Assembly (NCBI RefSeq): GCF_900167255.1
Contig: NZ_FUYB01000017.1
Span: 34,433 to 98,432, forward strand
From: Thiothrix eikelboomii
GTDB lineage: Bacteria > Pseudomonadota > Gammaproteobacteria > Thiotrichales > Thiotrichaceae
Direction of reading: 5' to 3'
DNA: 64,000 bases
Part shown: positions 50,377 to 60,936 of the stretch, piece after piece
How positions within the stretch are numbered: position 1 is the first letter of the stretch
How the letters are laid out: each line of letters starts with the position of its first letter
Notes under the pieces: model-generated
What the model was told of the DNA's origin: nothing
The model's input: only the letters and a program-made list of their open reading frames with translations
The model's database searches: none
Translations under genes and position numbers: made by a program

Positions 50377-52530
50377 ATGCAACACAGCCAAACCGTCAAT
50401 CCTAAGTCACGTGACTTAGATACTTGGGTACAGCGCTTATGGGTTTCTAAGCAGGAGCAGGATTTAGACCTACTCTATAAGGCGCTTCGACCCTTAATAG
50501 CGCGTGGGGAATGTGAGTATTTACAGCCTTGTAGCTTAGATGTCGCTGAAAACCTGCGTTTGATGGAAGCTGAACAGCTTACACTACTCGCTGCCCTGCT
50601 TTCTGACCCGTTGTATGCTGAGCCGTTAAAACAGGGTGAGATTGAGCGTGATTATGGCAGTCAGGTGAGTCGTATCTGTGCGGGTATGTGGAGTTTGCAT
50701 TCTTTTCGAGAAAATACGGCTGGGGCGGCTGATCCTACCCAAAAAGAACAAGCCGAACTCGTGCGTAATATGTTGTTGGCGATGGTCGGTGATATACGCG
50801 CCGTGCTAATCAAATTGGCTTGGCAATTACAATATTTACGGCTATTAGCACGAGAAGAGTTAAGCCCTGTGCATATGCATGCGGCCAATTTAACCATGAT
50901 GCTGTTTGCACCTTTAGCGAATCGTCTAGGGATTAGTCAGGTTAAATGGGAGTTAGAAGATTTATCGTTCCGTTTTTTAGAGCCACAACAATATAAAAGT
51001 ATTGCCAAAGCGCTCGCAAATACCCGCTTACAACGCGAAAACTATATTCAAGAGTTTATTCAGACGATTCAGGTCATGTTGGCAGAGGCCAATATTAAAG
51101 CCACAGTCTATGGTCGCCCTAAGCATATCTATAGTATTTGGAAGAAGATGCAGCGCAAGCATGTAAGTATTGAGCAATTATATGATTTACGTGCGATTAG
51201 AATCATTGTGGACGATAACGATGCTTGCTATCAAGTGCTGGGTCTGGTTCATGCCCGTTGGGCGCACATTCAAGAGGAATTTGACAATTATATTGATCAT
51301 GCTAAATCGAATGGCTATCAGTCAATTCATACGGTGGTGATTGGTTCTGCAGATCGACCGGTAGAAATCCAAATTCGTACTCAAGAGATGCATCAGTTTG
51401 CTGAGCTTGGGGTCGCTGCTCATTGGCGTTATAAAGAAGGTGGCCGCTATGATCGCAACTTAGAGCGGGTGATTAACTCTATGCGGCGCTTGCTCGATGC
51501 GGATGTGGATGATGGGGAGCTAATCGAAGACTTTCAGGCAGAGTTATTTTCTGATCGGGTATTTGTGGTGACACCCAAGGGTAAGATCGTTGATCTTATT
51601 AAAGGCGCAACCCCGATTGACTTTGCTTACGCTATTCACACAGATATAGGTCATCGCTGCCATAGTGCGAAAGTGAATGATCGGCTGACCTCACTGAATT
51701 ATGAGCTTAAAAATGCTGACAAAGTTGAAATAATCACCAATAAAGAACCAAGGCCAAAAATGAATTGGTTGAATAGTAGCCTTGGTTTTGTGAAAGCACC
51801 GCGTACTCGGCAAAAAATTAATCACTGGTTTCGCCAACAAAACCATGAGCGTAATTATCAAGAGGGTGTAGCGATTTTAGAGCGGGAAAAGCACAAATTG
51901 AATTTCCCGAATCTCAAGGCACAGGATTTATTTCAGCAGTTCGGGCGGCAAAATGAACGTGATTTTCTGATTGCATTGGGGCGTGGGGATATTAGCCCTA
52001 AGCAGTTTTCTGATTCACTGCTGCGTTCGCGTTCGACTGAAATACCGATTCGTAAGATTAAAAAAGTTGCTCTAAGCAAGCCAGTCGGCGGAGTGGTGGT
52101 ACAAGGTGTAGCCGATTTAGTCACACAAATAGCGCAATGCTGCCAACCCTTGCAAGGTGAGGCTATTATTGGCTATATCACGATTGGTCGGGGTGTCTCC
52201 GTCCATCGAGTAGATTGTAAAAATATCCTTCATCTAAATGAGGAACAGAAAAAACGTTTAGTTGATGTGAGCTGGAGGGGGGGGACAATGGATTACGCAG
52301 TTGATATTCAAGTGAGTGGAGAAAACAAACCGGGATTAGTTCGTGATGTTGCCGATGTCTTAGCTCGGCTCAATATTAATATTCACGAAATTAATACCTT
52401 GCCAAGAGAAAATGAAGAAATATCCTTCATTAACTTAACGATTCAAATTCAAGATATTGAACAATTGTCTGAGGTATTAGAGAAATTAATGCAATTACCT
52501 TCGGTGCAAGATGCTCAGCGCCGTTCGTAA
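50377..52530 (+). CDS. relA: GTP pyrophosphokinase RelA
   Basis: RelA makes (p)ppGpp when ribosomes stall on uncharged tRNA. The 717-residue protein has an N-terminal domain lacking the HD hydrolase residues. The synthetase domain shows VYGRPKHIYSIWKKMQ, LYDLRAIRIIV and SNGYQSIHTVVIG. A TGS domain (RVFVVTPKGKIVDLIKGATP), a zinc-finger domain (IAQCCQPLQGEAIIGYI) and a C-terminal ACT domain follow. Loss of the HD motif and the overall layout point to RelA and not SpoT. Confidence 0.95.
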   Translation: MQHSQTVNPKSRDLDTWVQRLWVSKQEQDLDLLYKALRPLIARGECEYLQPCSLDVAENLRLMEAEQLTLLAALLSDPLYAEPLKQGEIERDYGSQVSRICAGMWSLHSFRENTAGAADPTQKEQAELVRNMLLAMVGDIRAVLIKLAWQLQYLRLLAREELSPVHMHAANLTMMLFAPLANRLGISQVKWELEDLSFRFLEPQQYKSIAKALANTRLQRENYIQEFIQTIQVMLAEANIKATVYGRPKHIYSIWKKMQRKHVSIEQLYDLRAIRIIVDDNDACYQVLGLVHARWAHIQEEFDNYIDHAKSNGYQSIHTVVIGSADRPVEIQIRTQEMHQFAELGVAAHWRYKEGGRYDRNLERVINSMRRLLDADVDDGELIEDFQAELFSDRVFVVTPKGKIVDLIKGATPIDFAYAIHTDIGHRCHSAKVNDRLTSLNYELKNADKVEIITNKEPRPKMNWLNSSLGFVKAPRTRQKINHWFRQQNHERNYQEGVAILEREKHKLNFPNLKAQDLFQQFGRQNERDFLIALGRGDISPKQFSDSLLRSRSTEIPIRKIKKVALSKPVGGVVVQGVADLVTQIAQCCQPLQGEAIIGYITIGRGVSVHRVDCKNILHLNEEQKKRLVDVSWRGGTMDYAVDIQVSGENKPGLVRDVADVLARLNINIHEINTLPRENEEISFINLTIQIQDIEQLSEVLEKLMQLPSVQDAQRRS

Positions 52531-52559
52531 ACTAAGCGCTAGAGCTAGGTTGGTCTCAG

Positions 52560-53648
52560 TTAAAAACTGACCAGCACCGAGGTGGTTTGCCCAGCCCGTA
52601 ATACGGTTAATTGGGCACTAGCACTCGTTAATAAGCCTTGCATAGCCTGCAAGCTAGATGAATTACTGTTTAGCGGTGTGCCATTAATCCCCGTGACAAC
52701 ATCCCCGGCCTGTAAACCCGTTTGTCTAAATAAAGCCTCGTTCTGCCCTGGGGTTACTCTAAACCCTGTCAATTGGCCTCGGTCAGAAACAGGGCTAGGC
52801 CGAATCACTTCTAACAGTTTTAAATTGTTTTGTGCCACTTGTTGACGAAAACTGCCTAACTCAGAAGCACTCCCTGCATTAGCTTCAGGGTCAACCTGTG
52901 GCATTGGTGGTGGAACCGCCCCCGGCGGCACAGGTGCTGCAGGTGCACCTTCTTCAGCATCTTCTTCAACTTCTTCTTGCTGAAGTTGTTGTTGCTGTGC
53001 TTCTTGCTGTTGCAGCATTAATTGATCAGGAATGATTTCTGGTTCTGGCTCAGGGATATATTCCTCAATCGGAGCTTCGCCACCTTGGCCAGCACCACCT
53101 ATAGGGGCATCGCCGAGTTTCGGCATCCCTAAGGTTTCGAGTTTTCCTTGCCAGCTAATCTCGATTTTATCAGCAAAGACCTTTTCTAACACTGCACCGT
53201 TGCTATCGGCAATAGCTTCACCAATCCCGACTACTTTTTGGGCTGCACCCCCAACTTCAATTACGGCTACCCCATTTTTATTAGGTAGCGCATAGACCCC
53301 AACCAATTTAAGGGGAACCCGTGGAGCTTCAGGGGCGGGAGCCGGAGCTGGCTCAACAACAGGAGCGGGAGCCGCTGGGGCCACAGGCGCTTGATACACC
53401 CCTAATAAATGATAATTGGCTAATTCCTGCCCTAGCTCAATCGAGCTTGCAGTGGCGGGAATCACTTCAACAGCAGGGGCAATCTCAGTTTGGTTAGCTG
53501 CAAGGTTTAGGGCGGGGTCTGCAGGAAATAAAGTCCAAGTGAGGCGCGCTAAGAGAAAACCACTGAGAATGACCAGTAAAAAAGTTACGTGGTCAGGTAG
53601 TTTTTCCAGCATACGATCCAACAGTTGTTGTTGCTTAAGCTTTTGCAT
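52560..53648 (-). CDS. gspC: Type II secretion protein GspC-like, with PDZ domain
   Basis: The 362-residue protein has a cytoplasmic N-terminus, a membrane helix (about 21-38, VTFLLVILSGFLLARLTW) and a homology-region domain (about 95-180, LKLVGVYALPNKNGVAVIEVGG, IGEAIADSNGAVLEKVFAD) that in GspC contacts the secretin. A Gln/Glu/Pro-rich linker and a C-terminal PDZ domain (about 285-360, ALFRQTGLQAGDVVTGINGT) follow. GspC couples the inner platform to the secretin. No gspD or other gsp gene lies nearby, so it is an orphan here. It could also serve a type IV pilus-like system. Confidence 0.85.
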   Translation of the reverse strand: MQKLKQQQLLDRMLEKLPDHVTFLLVILSGFLLARLTWTLFPADPALNLAANQTEIAPAVEVIPATASSIELGQELANYHLLGVYQAPVAPAAPAPVVEPAPAPAPEAPRVPLKLVGVYALPNKNGVAVIEVGGAAQKVVGIGEAIADSNGAVLEKVFADKIEISWQGKLETLGMPKLGDAPIGGAGQGGEAPIEEYIPEPEPEIIPDQLMLQQQEAQQQQLQQEEVEEDAEEGAPAAPVPPGAVPPPMPQVDPEANAGSASELGSFRQQVAQNNLKLLEVIRPSPVSDRGQLTGFRVTPGQNEALFRQTGLQAGDVVTGINGTPLNSNSSSLQAMQGLLTSASAQLTVLRAGQTTSVLVSF

Positions 53649-53665
53649 AGATCAAACCTGTGCAG

Positions 53666-54688
53666 TCAAAAATCAACCCTAGAATATGCACGATACCAGC
53701 TTATAAACCGACGGGTTCCTTCATCAACGGAAGTCGTGGGTCGATAGCCGACCGCTGTTACTAAATCCTCGACATCAGCAAATGTGTCAGGCACATCGCC
53801 GGGCTGCAAGGGTAGAAGATTTAGCTGAGCTTTTCTACCTAAATGTGACTCCAGTGCAGCAATATAATCAAGCAGCTCAATTGGTTGCTGCTGCCCTATA
53901 TTATAGACTCGCCACGGAGCAGAACTACTACTTGGATCAGGTTTTTTGCCATTCCAGGCTGAATTTTTTGTGGCAGGCTGATCCAAAACGCGAATCACAC
54001 CCTCAACGATGTCATCAATATAAGTAAAATCTCGTCGATGTTTCCCGTAATTATAAACCTCAATCGTCTCACCTGCTAAAATAGCCTTGGTAAATTTCAT
54101 GGGTGCCATATCAGGGCGACCCCAAGGGCCATACACCGTGAAAAACCGTAAACCGGTTGTGGGTAAAGCATAGAGATGCGAATAGGCATGTGCCATGAGT
54201 TCATTGGCTTTCTTCGAGGCCGCATACAAAGATAAGGGATGATCCACATTATCATGTACAGAGTACGGCATGGCTTCATTAGCTCCATACACTGAACTAG
54301 ACGAGGCATAAACGAGATGTTTAATCCGTTGTTGACGGCAGCCTTCGAGAATATGCGCAAAGCCGACGAGATTACTGTCGATATAAGCGAGCGGATTCTC
54401 TAGAGAATAGCGGACACCTGCTTGAGCGGCTAAGTGCACTACGCTATCAAAAGGTTGCTCAGCAAAAAGTTTAGCGATCCCCTCCCGATCCGCCACATCC
54501 ATTAGTATAAACTGGAAGCTCTGCTGGCTAGCTTGCTCGTGAATCTGTTGTAAGCGACTCTGTTTCAAGGCGACAGAGTAATAATTATTTAAATTATCTA
54601 AACCAATGACCGTATCGCCACGTTTTAACAACGCGAGGGCGACATGCATTCCAATAAAACCTGCAGCACCGGTAACAAGAACATGCAT
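53666..54688 (-). CDS. NAD-dependent epimerase, UDP-glucuronate 4-epimerase type
   Basis: The 340-residue extended SDR protein has the NAD-binding [16 protein letters not shown] (residues 5-20), [17 protein letters not shown], catalytic [15 protein letters not shown] (Y-x-x-x-K) and [18 protein letters not shown]. Both the GLDNLNNYY loop and [11 protein letters not shown] are typical of UDP-glucuronate/UDP-galacturonate 4-epimerases (CapI/LspL). It would supply galacturonate for surface polysaccharide. It lies 17 bases from gspC and 12 from purC, but its biochemical link to them is unclear. Confidence 0.88.
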   Translation of the reverse strand: MHVLVTGAAGFIGMHVALALLKRGDTVIGLDNLNNYYSVALKQSRLQQIHEQASQQSFQFILMDVADREGIAKLFAEQPFDSVVHLAAQAGVRYSLENPLAYIDSNLVGFAHILEGCRQQRIKHLVYASSSSVYGANEAMPYSVHDNVDHPLSLYAASKKANELMAHAYSHLYALPTTGLRFFTVYGPWGRPDMAPMKFTKAILAGETIEVYNYGKHRRDFTYIDDIVEGVIRVLDQPATKNSAWNGKKPDPSSSSAPWRVYNIGQQQPIELLDYIAALESHLGRKAQLNLLPLQPGDVPDTFADVEDLVTAVGYRPTTSVDEGTRRFISWYRAYSRVDF

Positions 54689-54700
54689 GGCTAAAATCTC

Positions 54701-55618
54701 TCAGTTTGACTGGGTGAGGAGTGTAGCGACTTCTTGATATTTTTCAGCGGTTTTTTCGACAATCGCGCTAGGTAAGTAGGGGCCGGGATCGGTTTTATCC
54801 CAATCTAGAGTATCTAGGTAATCACGCACAAACTGTTTATCGAAAGAGGGTGGATTGCTGCCTAATTGATAGTGCTCAGCTGGCCAGAAGCGCGAAGAGT
54901 CTGGGGTTAGGATTTCATCAATTAAGACTAAGTTGCCTTGCGGGTCAAGGCCGAATTCAAATTTAGTATCGGCGATAATAATCTTGCGCTCTAAAGCGTA
55001 GGCTGCTGCTTGTTGATAAAGTTCTATACTGACTTTACGCACTTGTTCGGCAAGGTCTTTGCCCAGTTTTGCTTCCACTTGTGCAAAGCTAATATTGATG
55101 TCATGCAGACCCACCTCGGCTTTAGTGGAGGGGGTAAATATCGGTTGTGGCAATTTTTCAGCCAGCTGTAAACCTGCTGGTAAAGCTAAGCCGCAAACCG
55201 TACCCGTTAGCTGGTAATCTTTCCAGCCAGAACCAATTAAATAGCCACGTACAATCGCTTCAATAGGTAAGGGTTTCAGGCGCTTCACTAGCATACTGCG
55301 CCCTGTTAGGATCTGTTTTTCTTCAGCCGTCAAGGGCAAATCATCCAAACTCAGCTGGCTTAAATGATTCGGAATAATAGCGTTTAGTTTATCAAACCAG
55401 AATAAAGCTACTTGAGTGAGAATCTTGCCTTTATTTGGAATCGGTGTCGGCATTACTACATCAAAAGCGGAGAGGCGGTCGGTCGTTACAATCAGCAGAT
55501 GCTGATCATCAATCGCATAAATGTCTCGTACTTTACCGCGTGCTAGCAGGGCTAGATTTTGCAGGTTAGTTTCAAGGACTGGGGTGGCTGAATTTAAGAT
55601 ACTGACAGATTGGCTCAT
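54701..55618 (-). CDS. purC: Phosphoribosylaminoimidazole-succinocarboxamide synthase (SAICAR synthase)
   Basis: PurC joins aspartate to CAIR in purine synthesis. At 305 residues it is the longer type found in yeast and many proteobacteria. Motifs include LALLARGKVRDIYAIDDQHL, LSAFDVVMPTPIPNKG, VRGYLIGSGWKDYQ, IADTKFEFGLDPQGNLVLID and EILTPDSSRFWP. It is divergent from purE, only 72 bases away, so both may share a control region. Confidence 0.97.
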   Translation of the reverse strand: MSQSVSILNSATPVLETNLQNLALLARGKVRDIYAIDDQHLLIVTTDRLSAFDVVMPTPIPNKGKILTQVALFWFDKLNAIIPNHLSQLSLDDLPLTAEEKQILTGRSMLVKRLKPLPIEAIVRGYLIGSGWKDYQLTGTVCGLALPAGLQLAEKLPQPIFTPSTKAEVGLHDINISFAQVEAKLGKDLAEQVRKVSIELYQQAAAYALERKIIIADTKFEFGLDPQGNLVLIDEILTPDSSRFWPAEHYQLGSNPPSFDKQFVRDYLDTLDWDKTDPGPYLPSAIVEKTAEKYQEVATLLTQSN

Positions 55619-55690
55619 TGCTGCATAAAGTAGTGAGAAATGGATTAAGCCGTTATACTATCAGATTTTTTGTTTGATAAGGGTAGCAAG

Positions 55691-56194
55691 ATGATGCAAC
55701 CACTCGTAGGGGTGGTCATGGGCAGTAATAGTGACTGGAAAGTCATGTCCAAGGCCGTTGAACTGCTAGAGCAGTTTGGAGTAGCGCACGAATATCGAGT
55801 CGTGTCGGCGCACCGTACCCCTGACTTGCTGTTTGAATATGCCAGTACGGCACAAGATCGTGGTTTACAATGCATTATCGCTGGAGCAGGTGGTGCTGCC
55901 CATTTGCCGGGGATGTTGGCGGCTAAGACACCGATTCCGGTGCTAGGTGTTCCCGTGCCTTCCCGCTATTTGAATGGTCAGGATTCGCTTTATTCGATTG
56001 TACAAATGCCCAAAGGAATTCCGGTGGCAACTTTTGCAATTGGTGAGGCGGGTGCAGCGAATGCCGCTTTATTTGCGATAGCACAATTAGCCTTACACGA
56101 GAGCGGTTTAGCGAAGCAATTAGCCGAGTTTCGCCAAGCTCAGTGCGAATTCGCTTTGAATATGCCCTTACCGCCACCTGCGGAATCGGCTTAG
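55691..56194 (+). CDS. purE: 5-(carboxyamino)imidazole ribonucleotide mutase
   Basis: PurE converts N5-CAIR to CAIR. The protein begins [20 protein letters not shown] and has the active-site lines [18 protein letters not shown] and [20 protein letters not shown], all diagnostic. The ATG at 55691 (167 residues) is preceded by AAGGG; the next codon is also ATG, and a TTG at 55670 is a less likely start. purK follows 60 bases later. Confidence 0.97.
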   Translation: MMQPLVGVVMGSNSDWKVMSKAVELLEQFGVAHEYRVVSAHRTPDLLFEYASTAQDRGLQCIIAGAGGAAHLPGMLAAKTPIPVLGVPVPSRYLNGQDSLYSIVQMPKGIPVATFAIGEAGAANAALFAIAQLALHESGLAKQLAEFRQAQCEFALNMPLPPPAESA

Positions 56195-56254
56195 ATGGCT
56201 TAGATTTTTATCTGGTGTTTCTGTTGTGTATTTAGCTAAGTGAGTGGCGAGTTA

Positions 56255-57385
56255 ATGCTTCTTCCCGGTTCGACGATTGGTATGCTCGGTGGTGGGCAGT
56301 TAGGGCGTATGTTTACCATAGCAGCGCGTAATTTAGGTTACAAAGTTATCGTGCTTGAGCCTGATCCGTTAAGTCCTGCGGGGCAGTTAGCGGATCAGCA
56401 TCTATGCGCAGCGTATGACGATGAGCAGGCTTTGCAACAGTTTGGTGAGCAATGCGCGGTAGTCACCACTGAGTTTGAGAATATCCCCGCCAAAACTTTG
56501 GAGTTTTTAACGCAGTTCTGCCCTGTACGTCCTGCCGCAGCCGCTGTACAAGTGACACAAGATCGGTTGGTAGAAAAGGAATTTATTCGCAGTTGTGGCT
56601 TATCACCTGCCGCCTTTGCACCGATTCGCCAGCTGGCGGATATTCCTAAGGCCTGCACACAGATTAATTTCCCAGCCATTTTGAAAACAGCTCGTTTAGG
56701 TTATGACGGTAAGGGGCAAATACTTGTAAATAGCCCAGCCGAGCTAGAGCTGGCTTTTCAACAGTTAAACGCCGTTGACTGTGTATTAGAACAGCGTATT
56801 GAGCTGGAAAAAGAAGTTTCAGTGATACTTGCACGCAGTGTGACTGGTGCGATGCAGTGCTTTCCGGTCGCTGAAAACTTGCATCGAAATGGTATTTTGC
56901 ATCAAACCCTCGCTCCCGCCCGAATTAGCGCCGAACTTGCAGAGCAAGCTAAGCAAGCGGCACAAAGTCTGGCGACAAAATTAGAGTTTGTCGGGGTGAT
57001 GGCGGTTGAGTTTTTTGTGACCTGCCAAGGTGAGCTATTAGTCAATGAGCTTGCACCCCGTACCCATAATAGTGGTCATTACACCCTCGATGCTTGTATC
57101 AGTTCGCAATTTGAGCAGCAAGTGCGGATGGTTTGCGCATTACCTTTTGCAGATACTCGCTTACATACTCCCGTGGTGATGACCAACCTTTTAGGGGATT
57201 TATGGGGGAGTAGTCAGCCAGTTTGGGATGAGTTATTGGCCAGTCCTAATAGCAAGCTCCATTTATATGGCAAACATGCAGCCCGTGCTGGGCGAAAAAT
57301 GGGACATTTTTGTACCCTTGCCCCCGATTTGCAGAGCGCTCTTGCTGAAGCTAATCGGATTTTTGCTCGTTTACAGCAGGTTTAA
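56255..57385 (+). CDS. purK: 5-(carboxyamino)imidazole ribonucleotide synthase
   Basis: PurK carboxylates AIR to N5-CAIR using ATP and bicarbonate. The ATP-grasp protein starts near GSTIGMLGGGQLGRMFTIAA, has TTEFENIPAKTLEFL, KTARLGYDGKGQ and the C-terminal ELAPRTHNSGHYTLDAC. I used the ATG at 56255 (376 residues), with GGCGAG upstream; a GTG at 56240 is possible. It is in an operon with purE. Confidence 0.96.
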   Translation: MLLPGSTIGMLGGGQLGRMFTIAARNLGYKVIVLEPDPLSPAGQLADQHLCAAYDDEQALQQFGEQCAVVTTEFENIPAKTLEFLTQFCPVRPAAAAVQVTQDRLVEKEFIRSCGLSPAAFAPIRQLADIPKACTQINFPAILKTARLGYDGKGQILVNSPAELELAFQQLNAVDCVLEQRIELEKEVSVILARSVTGAMQCFPVAENLHRNGILHQTLAPARISAELAEQAKQAAQSLATKLEFVGVMAVEFFVTCQGELLVNELAPRTHNSGHYTLDACISSQFEQQVRMVCALPFADTRLHTPVVMTNLLGDLWGSSQPVWDELLASPNSKLHLYGKHAARAGRKMGHFCTLAPDLQSALAEANRIFARLQQV

Positions 57386-57388
57386 AGG

Positions 57389-57979
57389 ATGACGGATAGC
57401 AACTATTTACGCGAAATTCGTCAGGATATTCGCTTTGAAGCTGAGTTATGTGGTCAGACGTTTAGTTTTTTAAGTACTTGGGGTATTTTTTCGCCACGTG
57501 AAATTGATGAAGGCACCGAGTTACTGCTCAAGTATATCGAAATTAATCCAACCGATGATTGCTTTGATTTAGGTTGTGGTTATGGTCCTGTAGGGCTTGC
57601 GATGGCGAAATTAGCGCCTCAAGGTAAAACTTTGATGGTGGATAAGGATTTTATGGCGGTTGAATACAGCAATCGTAATGCGCAGCTGAATAAGCTAGCT
57701 AATGCGCAAGCCATGCTCAGTAATGGTTTCCAGCATATTGATCCGAGCTTACGTTTTGATGTGATTGCATCTAATATTCCTGCCAAAGTCGGTAAGGAGA
57801 TGATGACGATCTTGCTACAGGATATGAACAAGCATCTGAAGCCGGGTGGCCGGATTTACTTGGTGACCATCAATGGTTTACGCGAGTACATGAAGCGTAA
57901 TCTGCAAGAAGTGTTTGGTAATTATAGTAAACTCAAGCAGGGCAAGAACTATACGATCGCTTACAGTGAGCGGCGTTAG
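57389..57979 (+). CDS. Class I SAM-dependent methyltransferase, RsmC-like (MTS domain)
   Basis: The 196-residue protein resembles the C-terminal catalytic domain of RsmC (16S rRNA guanine-N2 methyltransferase): FLSTWGIFSPREIDEGTELLLKY, the SAM loop CFDLGCGYGPVGLAMAK, and FDVIASNIPAKVGKEMM. Where MTS enzymes usually have NPPF, this one reads NIPA, so the base-binding site is altered. It starts 3 bases after purK. The target, RNA or protein, is uncertain. Confidence 0.8.
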   Translation: MTDSNYLREIRQDIRFEAELCGQTFSFLSTWGIFSPREIDEGTELLLKYIEINPTDDCFDLGCGYGPVGLAMAKLAPQGKTLMVDKDFMAVEYSNRNAQLNKLANAQAMLSNGFQHIDPSLRFDVIASNIPAKVGKEMMTILLQDMNKHLKPGGRIYLVTINGLREYMKRNLQEVFGNYSKLKQGKNYTIAYSERR

Positions 57980-58127
57980 GCTAGTTCATCGCTGGTTTTT
58001 TCAAGTTCGTCCTGAAATTTAAGTTATTTGCTTAATAAAATTCTCTATTAACCATGCCTGAACTATACTTCAAGCTGTTCCGACTTAGAAAAGCGGACTT
58101 TATTAACCTAGTAATCAGGAGTATGGC

Positions 58128-58391
58128 ATGGGTCTCGTTGAGATTTTAATCATGTTGGCGATTGGTGCTGTAGCAGGTTGGCTGGCAGGCAATCTGATTC
58201 GTGGCGGTGGTTTTGGTTTAATCGGTAATATTGTGGTGGGTTTAATCGGCTCAGTCATTGGTACCTTTATTGGTGGCATGGTCAGTGGTGCGATGAATCT
58301 GAATATTCCGGGTATCGTAGGTTCAATTATTTGGGCTACTATCGGTGCGGTGTTACTGCTGTTCATTGTTAGTTTGTTCAAGCGCGTGTAA
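58128..58391 (+). CDS. GlsB/YeaQ/YmgE family stress-response membrane protein
   Basis: The 87-residue protein has three hydrophobic helices rich in glycine: ILIMLAIGAVAGWLAGNLI, GLIGNIVVGLIGSVIGTFIG and IVGSIIWATIGAVLLLFIVS. This is the standard layout of the transglycosylase-associated (GlsB/YeaQ) family. Such proteins are induced by stress, but their function is unknown. It is flanked by hairpins and appears to be a single-gene unit. Confidence 0.9.
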   Translation: MGLVEILIMLAIGAVAGWLAGNLIRGGGFGLIGNIVVGLIGSVIGTFIGGMVSGAMNLNIPGIVGSIIWATIGAVLLLFIVSLFKRV

Positions 58392-58402
58392 ACAGGCTAT
58401 TG

Positions 58403-58436
58403 CTGAGCAAGTACTTTTGGAGGAGTACTTGCTCAG
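58403..58436 (+). terminator. Strong hairpin after the GlsB-family gene
   Basis: A perfect 13-base inverted repeat (CTGAGCAAGTACT at 58403-58415, AGTACTTGCTCAG at 58424-58436) with an 8-base loop follows the stop codon by 11 bases. No T run follows directly, although a T-rich stretch lies about 50 bases on. It probably ends or stabilises the glsB-like transcript. The rest of the gap to 58634 has no gene. Confidence 0.65.
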
Positions 58437-58634
58437 AACCTCTGGTGACTCCGCATTTTTAGTGGGAGTAACTGCTAGTTTTCTTGTTTTTTTGTTTTTT
58501 CTTAGTCGCTGCTTAGTTCTTTTTTACCTTCACTCAAGTTCACCTTCATAAACTCAGGTTTTTATACTTCTCTCTCTTGCTTGATCCGAGTAAAGTAAAA
58601 GGCTTTCCTTTTCTTATCACCGCAGGACAATCAA

Positions 58635-60908
58635 ATGGCTGACGAATTATCCCAAGCTGCGTTGGATTATCACCGCTATCCAACCCCGGGCAAATTGGAA
58701 GTTACTCCAACTAAAAATATGGTTAACCAACGCGATTTAGCTTTAGCCTATTCGCCGGGCGTGGCCGCTGCGAGCTTAGCGATTGCAGAAAATCCAGCGT
58801 GTGCAGCCGATTACACTACCCGTGGCAATTTGGTGGCTGTGATTTCTAATGGAACAGCGGTGCTCGGTTTAGGTTCAATTGGTGCTTTAGCCTCTAAACC
58901 GGTGATGGAAGGTAAGGCGGTACTGTTTAAAAAATTTGCAGGGGTAAATGCCTTTGATATTGAAGTCGATACCTTAGATGTGGGTCGCTTTGTGGATGCG
59001 GTTAGCTTGCTAGAGCCTACTTTTGGCGGGATCAATCTAGAAGATATTAAAGCCCCTGAATGTTTCGAGGTTGAAAAGCGCTTAAAAGCCATCATGAAAA
59101 TCCCTGTATTCCATGATGATCAGCATGGAACAGCGATTTGTGTAGCTGCCGCGATTCGCAATGGTTTGCGGGTAGCCGGTAAGAACATTGGGGAAATAAA
59201 ATTTGTCTGTTCAGGTGCAGGAGCAGCCGCGATTGCCTGTTTGAATTTGTTAGTTGAAATGGGGTTAAAGAAAGAAAACATCACGGTCAATGATCGCTTT
59301 GGGATCATTTACAAGGGGCGTGTGGATGAAATGAACCCCTATAATTCAGCCTATGCGATTGAAACGGAGGCTCGTACTTTAGATGATGTGATGGATGATG
59401 TGGATGTCTTCTTAGGCTTGTCTGCTCCCGGTGTGTTAAAGCAAGAGCATGTTAAGCGCATGGCGGCTAATCCGTTGATTCTGGCCTTAGCAAATCCTGA
59501 GCCAGAAATTCGCCCTGAGTTGGTGCATGCGGTGCGTGGTGATGCGATTATGGCTACGGGGCGCAGCGATTATCCGAACCAAGTGAATAATGTACTCTGC
59601 TTCCCGTTCTTATTTCGGGGGGCTTTAGATGTGGGCGCGACCGAAATCAATGACGCTATGAAAATTGCAGTAGTGGATGCGATTGGTGATTTAGCGATGC
59701 GTGAAGCGGCTGACACGGTGGTGGCGGCTTATGGTGGCAAAGCCTTTAGTTTTGGGCGCGAGTATTTAATTCCTAAACCCTTCGATCCGCGCTTAATGAC
59801 GATTATTCCGCCGAGAGTCGCCAAGGCAGCTATGGATACGGGGGTTGCTACCCGTCCCATTGAAGACTTCGATGCTTATCAACGCCAACTCGAGACCTTT
59901 GTATTCCGCTCTGGAATGACGATGAAACCCGTTTTTGAATTGGCAAAGCGTAATCAGCAACGGATTGTTTTTGCAGAAGGTGAATCCCAGCGGGTGATCA
60001 ATGCCGTACAAATTCTCGTCGATGATGGTATTTGCAAACCTATTCTCTTGGGTGATCCGGCCAGTATTCAGCAGAATATTGATAACTACGGCCTACGTTT
60101 AAAAGTTGGCGAAAATATCGAGGTGATTGACCCACGTAACAACCCTGAGTATAAAAAGCATAAGCAAGCTTACTATGAATTGATGTGTCGTAAGGGGATT
60201 ACACCTTCGTATTCTAAGCGGGTGATTGCAACGCGCAATACGGCACTCGCGGCGATTATGGTGCGAGCAGGTGATGCGGATGCGATGTTATGTGGGGTGG
60301 AAGGTAACTATATTTCTCACTTACGTTATATCCGTGATTTGATTGGCGCTCGCCCCGGCCTAGCGGATGTAGCAGCGGTCACGATGTTGATTCTGAAAAG
60401 AGGTACTTATTTCCTCACTGATACGCATGTCAGTGTGAATCCCACCGCCACCCAGATTGCTGATAGTACCGCCTTGGCCGCCGAACTTATGGCAGGTTTT
60501 GGGATGGAACCAAAAGCTGCGTTGCTCTCACATTCTAATTTTGGGAGTCGCCAAAATGAACATTCAGAGAAAATGCGTCAAGCGCTGCAAATCTTGCGCG
60601 ATAAATATCCGCAGATTTTAGCAGAGGGTGAAATGCACGCCGATGCGGCACTGTCGCAAGAAATTCGGGATCGTTTATTTAAAAACTCAGCCTTCACTGG
60701 GGAGGCTAATTTATTGGTCTGCCCTTCTTTGAATGCGGCGAATATTGCTTACAATATGACGAAAATGCTAGCAGATGGTTTACCCGTAGGCCCGATGTTA
60801 GTCGGCACTAATTATCCAGCGCATATTCTCACTGAAAGTACGACGGTGCGCGGCATTGTTAATATGGCAGCCTATGCTAGTCTTGATGCTATGCATCGGA
60901 AAGGTTAA
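58635..60908 (+). CDS. maeB: NADP-dependent malic enzyme with phosphotransacetylase-like domain
   Basis: MaeB oxidatively decarboxylates malate to pyruvate, producing NADPH. The 757-residue protein has the malic enzyme domain (about 1-430) with [12 protein letters not shown], the NAD(P) site [19 protein letters not shown] and [18 protein letters not shown]-terminal phosphotransacetylase-like domain (about 435-757), usually regulatory and binding acetyl-CoA, is complete ([20 protein letters not shown]). NADPH from this step could feed polyhydroxyalkanoate synthesis via phaC elsewhere in the window. Confidence 0.97.
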   Translation: MADELSQAALDYHRYPTPGKLEVTPTKNMVNQRDLALAYSPGVAAASLAIAENPACAADYTTRGNLVAVISNGTAVLGLGSIGALASKPVMEGKAVLFKKFAGVNAFDIEVDTLDVGRFVDAVSLLEPTFGGINLEDIKAPECFEVEKRLKAIMKIPVFHDDQHGTAICVAAAIRNGLRVAGKNIGEIKFVCSGAGAAAIACLNLLVEMGLKKENITVNDRFGIIYKGRVDEMNPYNSAYAIETEARTLDDVMDDVDVFLGLSAPGVLKQEHVKRMAANPLILALANPEPEIRPELVHAVRGDAIMATGRSDYPNQVNNVLCFPFLFRGALDVGATEINDAMKIAVVDAIGDLAMREAADTVVAAYGGKAFSFGREYLIPKPFDPRLMTIIPPRVAKAAMDTGVATRPIEDFDAYQRQLETFVFRSGMTMKPVFELAKRNQQRIVFAEGESQRVINAVQILVDDGICKPILLGDPASIQQNIDNYGLRLKVGENIEVIDPRNNPEYKKHKQAYYELMCRKGITPSYSKRVIATRNTALAAIMVRAGDADAMLCGVEGNYISHLRYIRDLIGARPGLADVAAVTMLILKRGTYFLTDTHVSVNPTATQIADSTALAAELMAGFGMEPKAALLSHSNFGSRQNEHSEKMRQALQILRDKYPQILAEGEMHADAALSQEIRDRLFKNSAFTGEANLLVCPSLNAANIAYNMTKMLADGLPVGPMLVGTNYPAHILTESTTVRGIVNMAAYASLDAMHRKG

Positions 60909-60936
60909 ACCATCAGTTAAACCGTAAACCACTTAA

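Noticed and set aside
52582..53682. Several antisense frames opposite gspC
   Set aside because: They are low-complexity Ser/Pro translations that mirror the Pro/Ala/Gln-rich linker of GspC.
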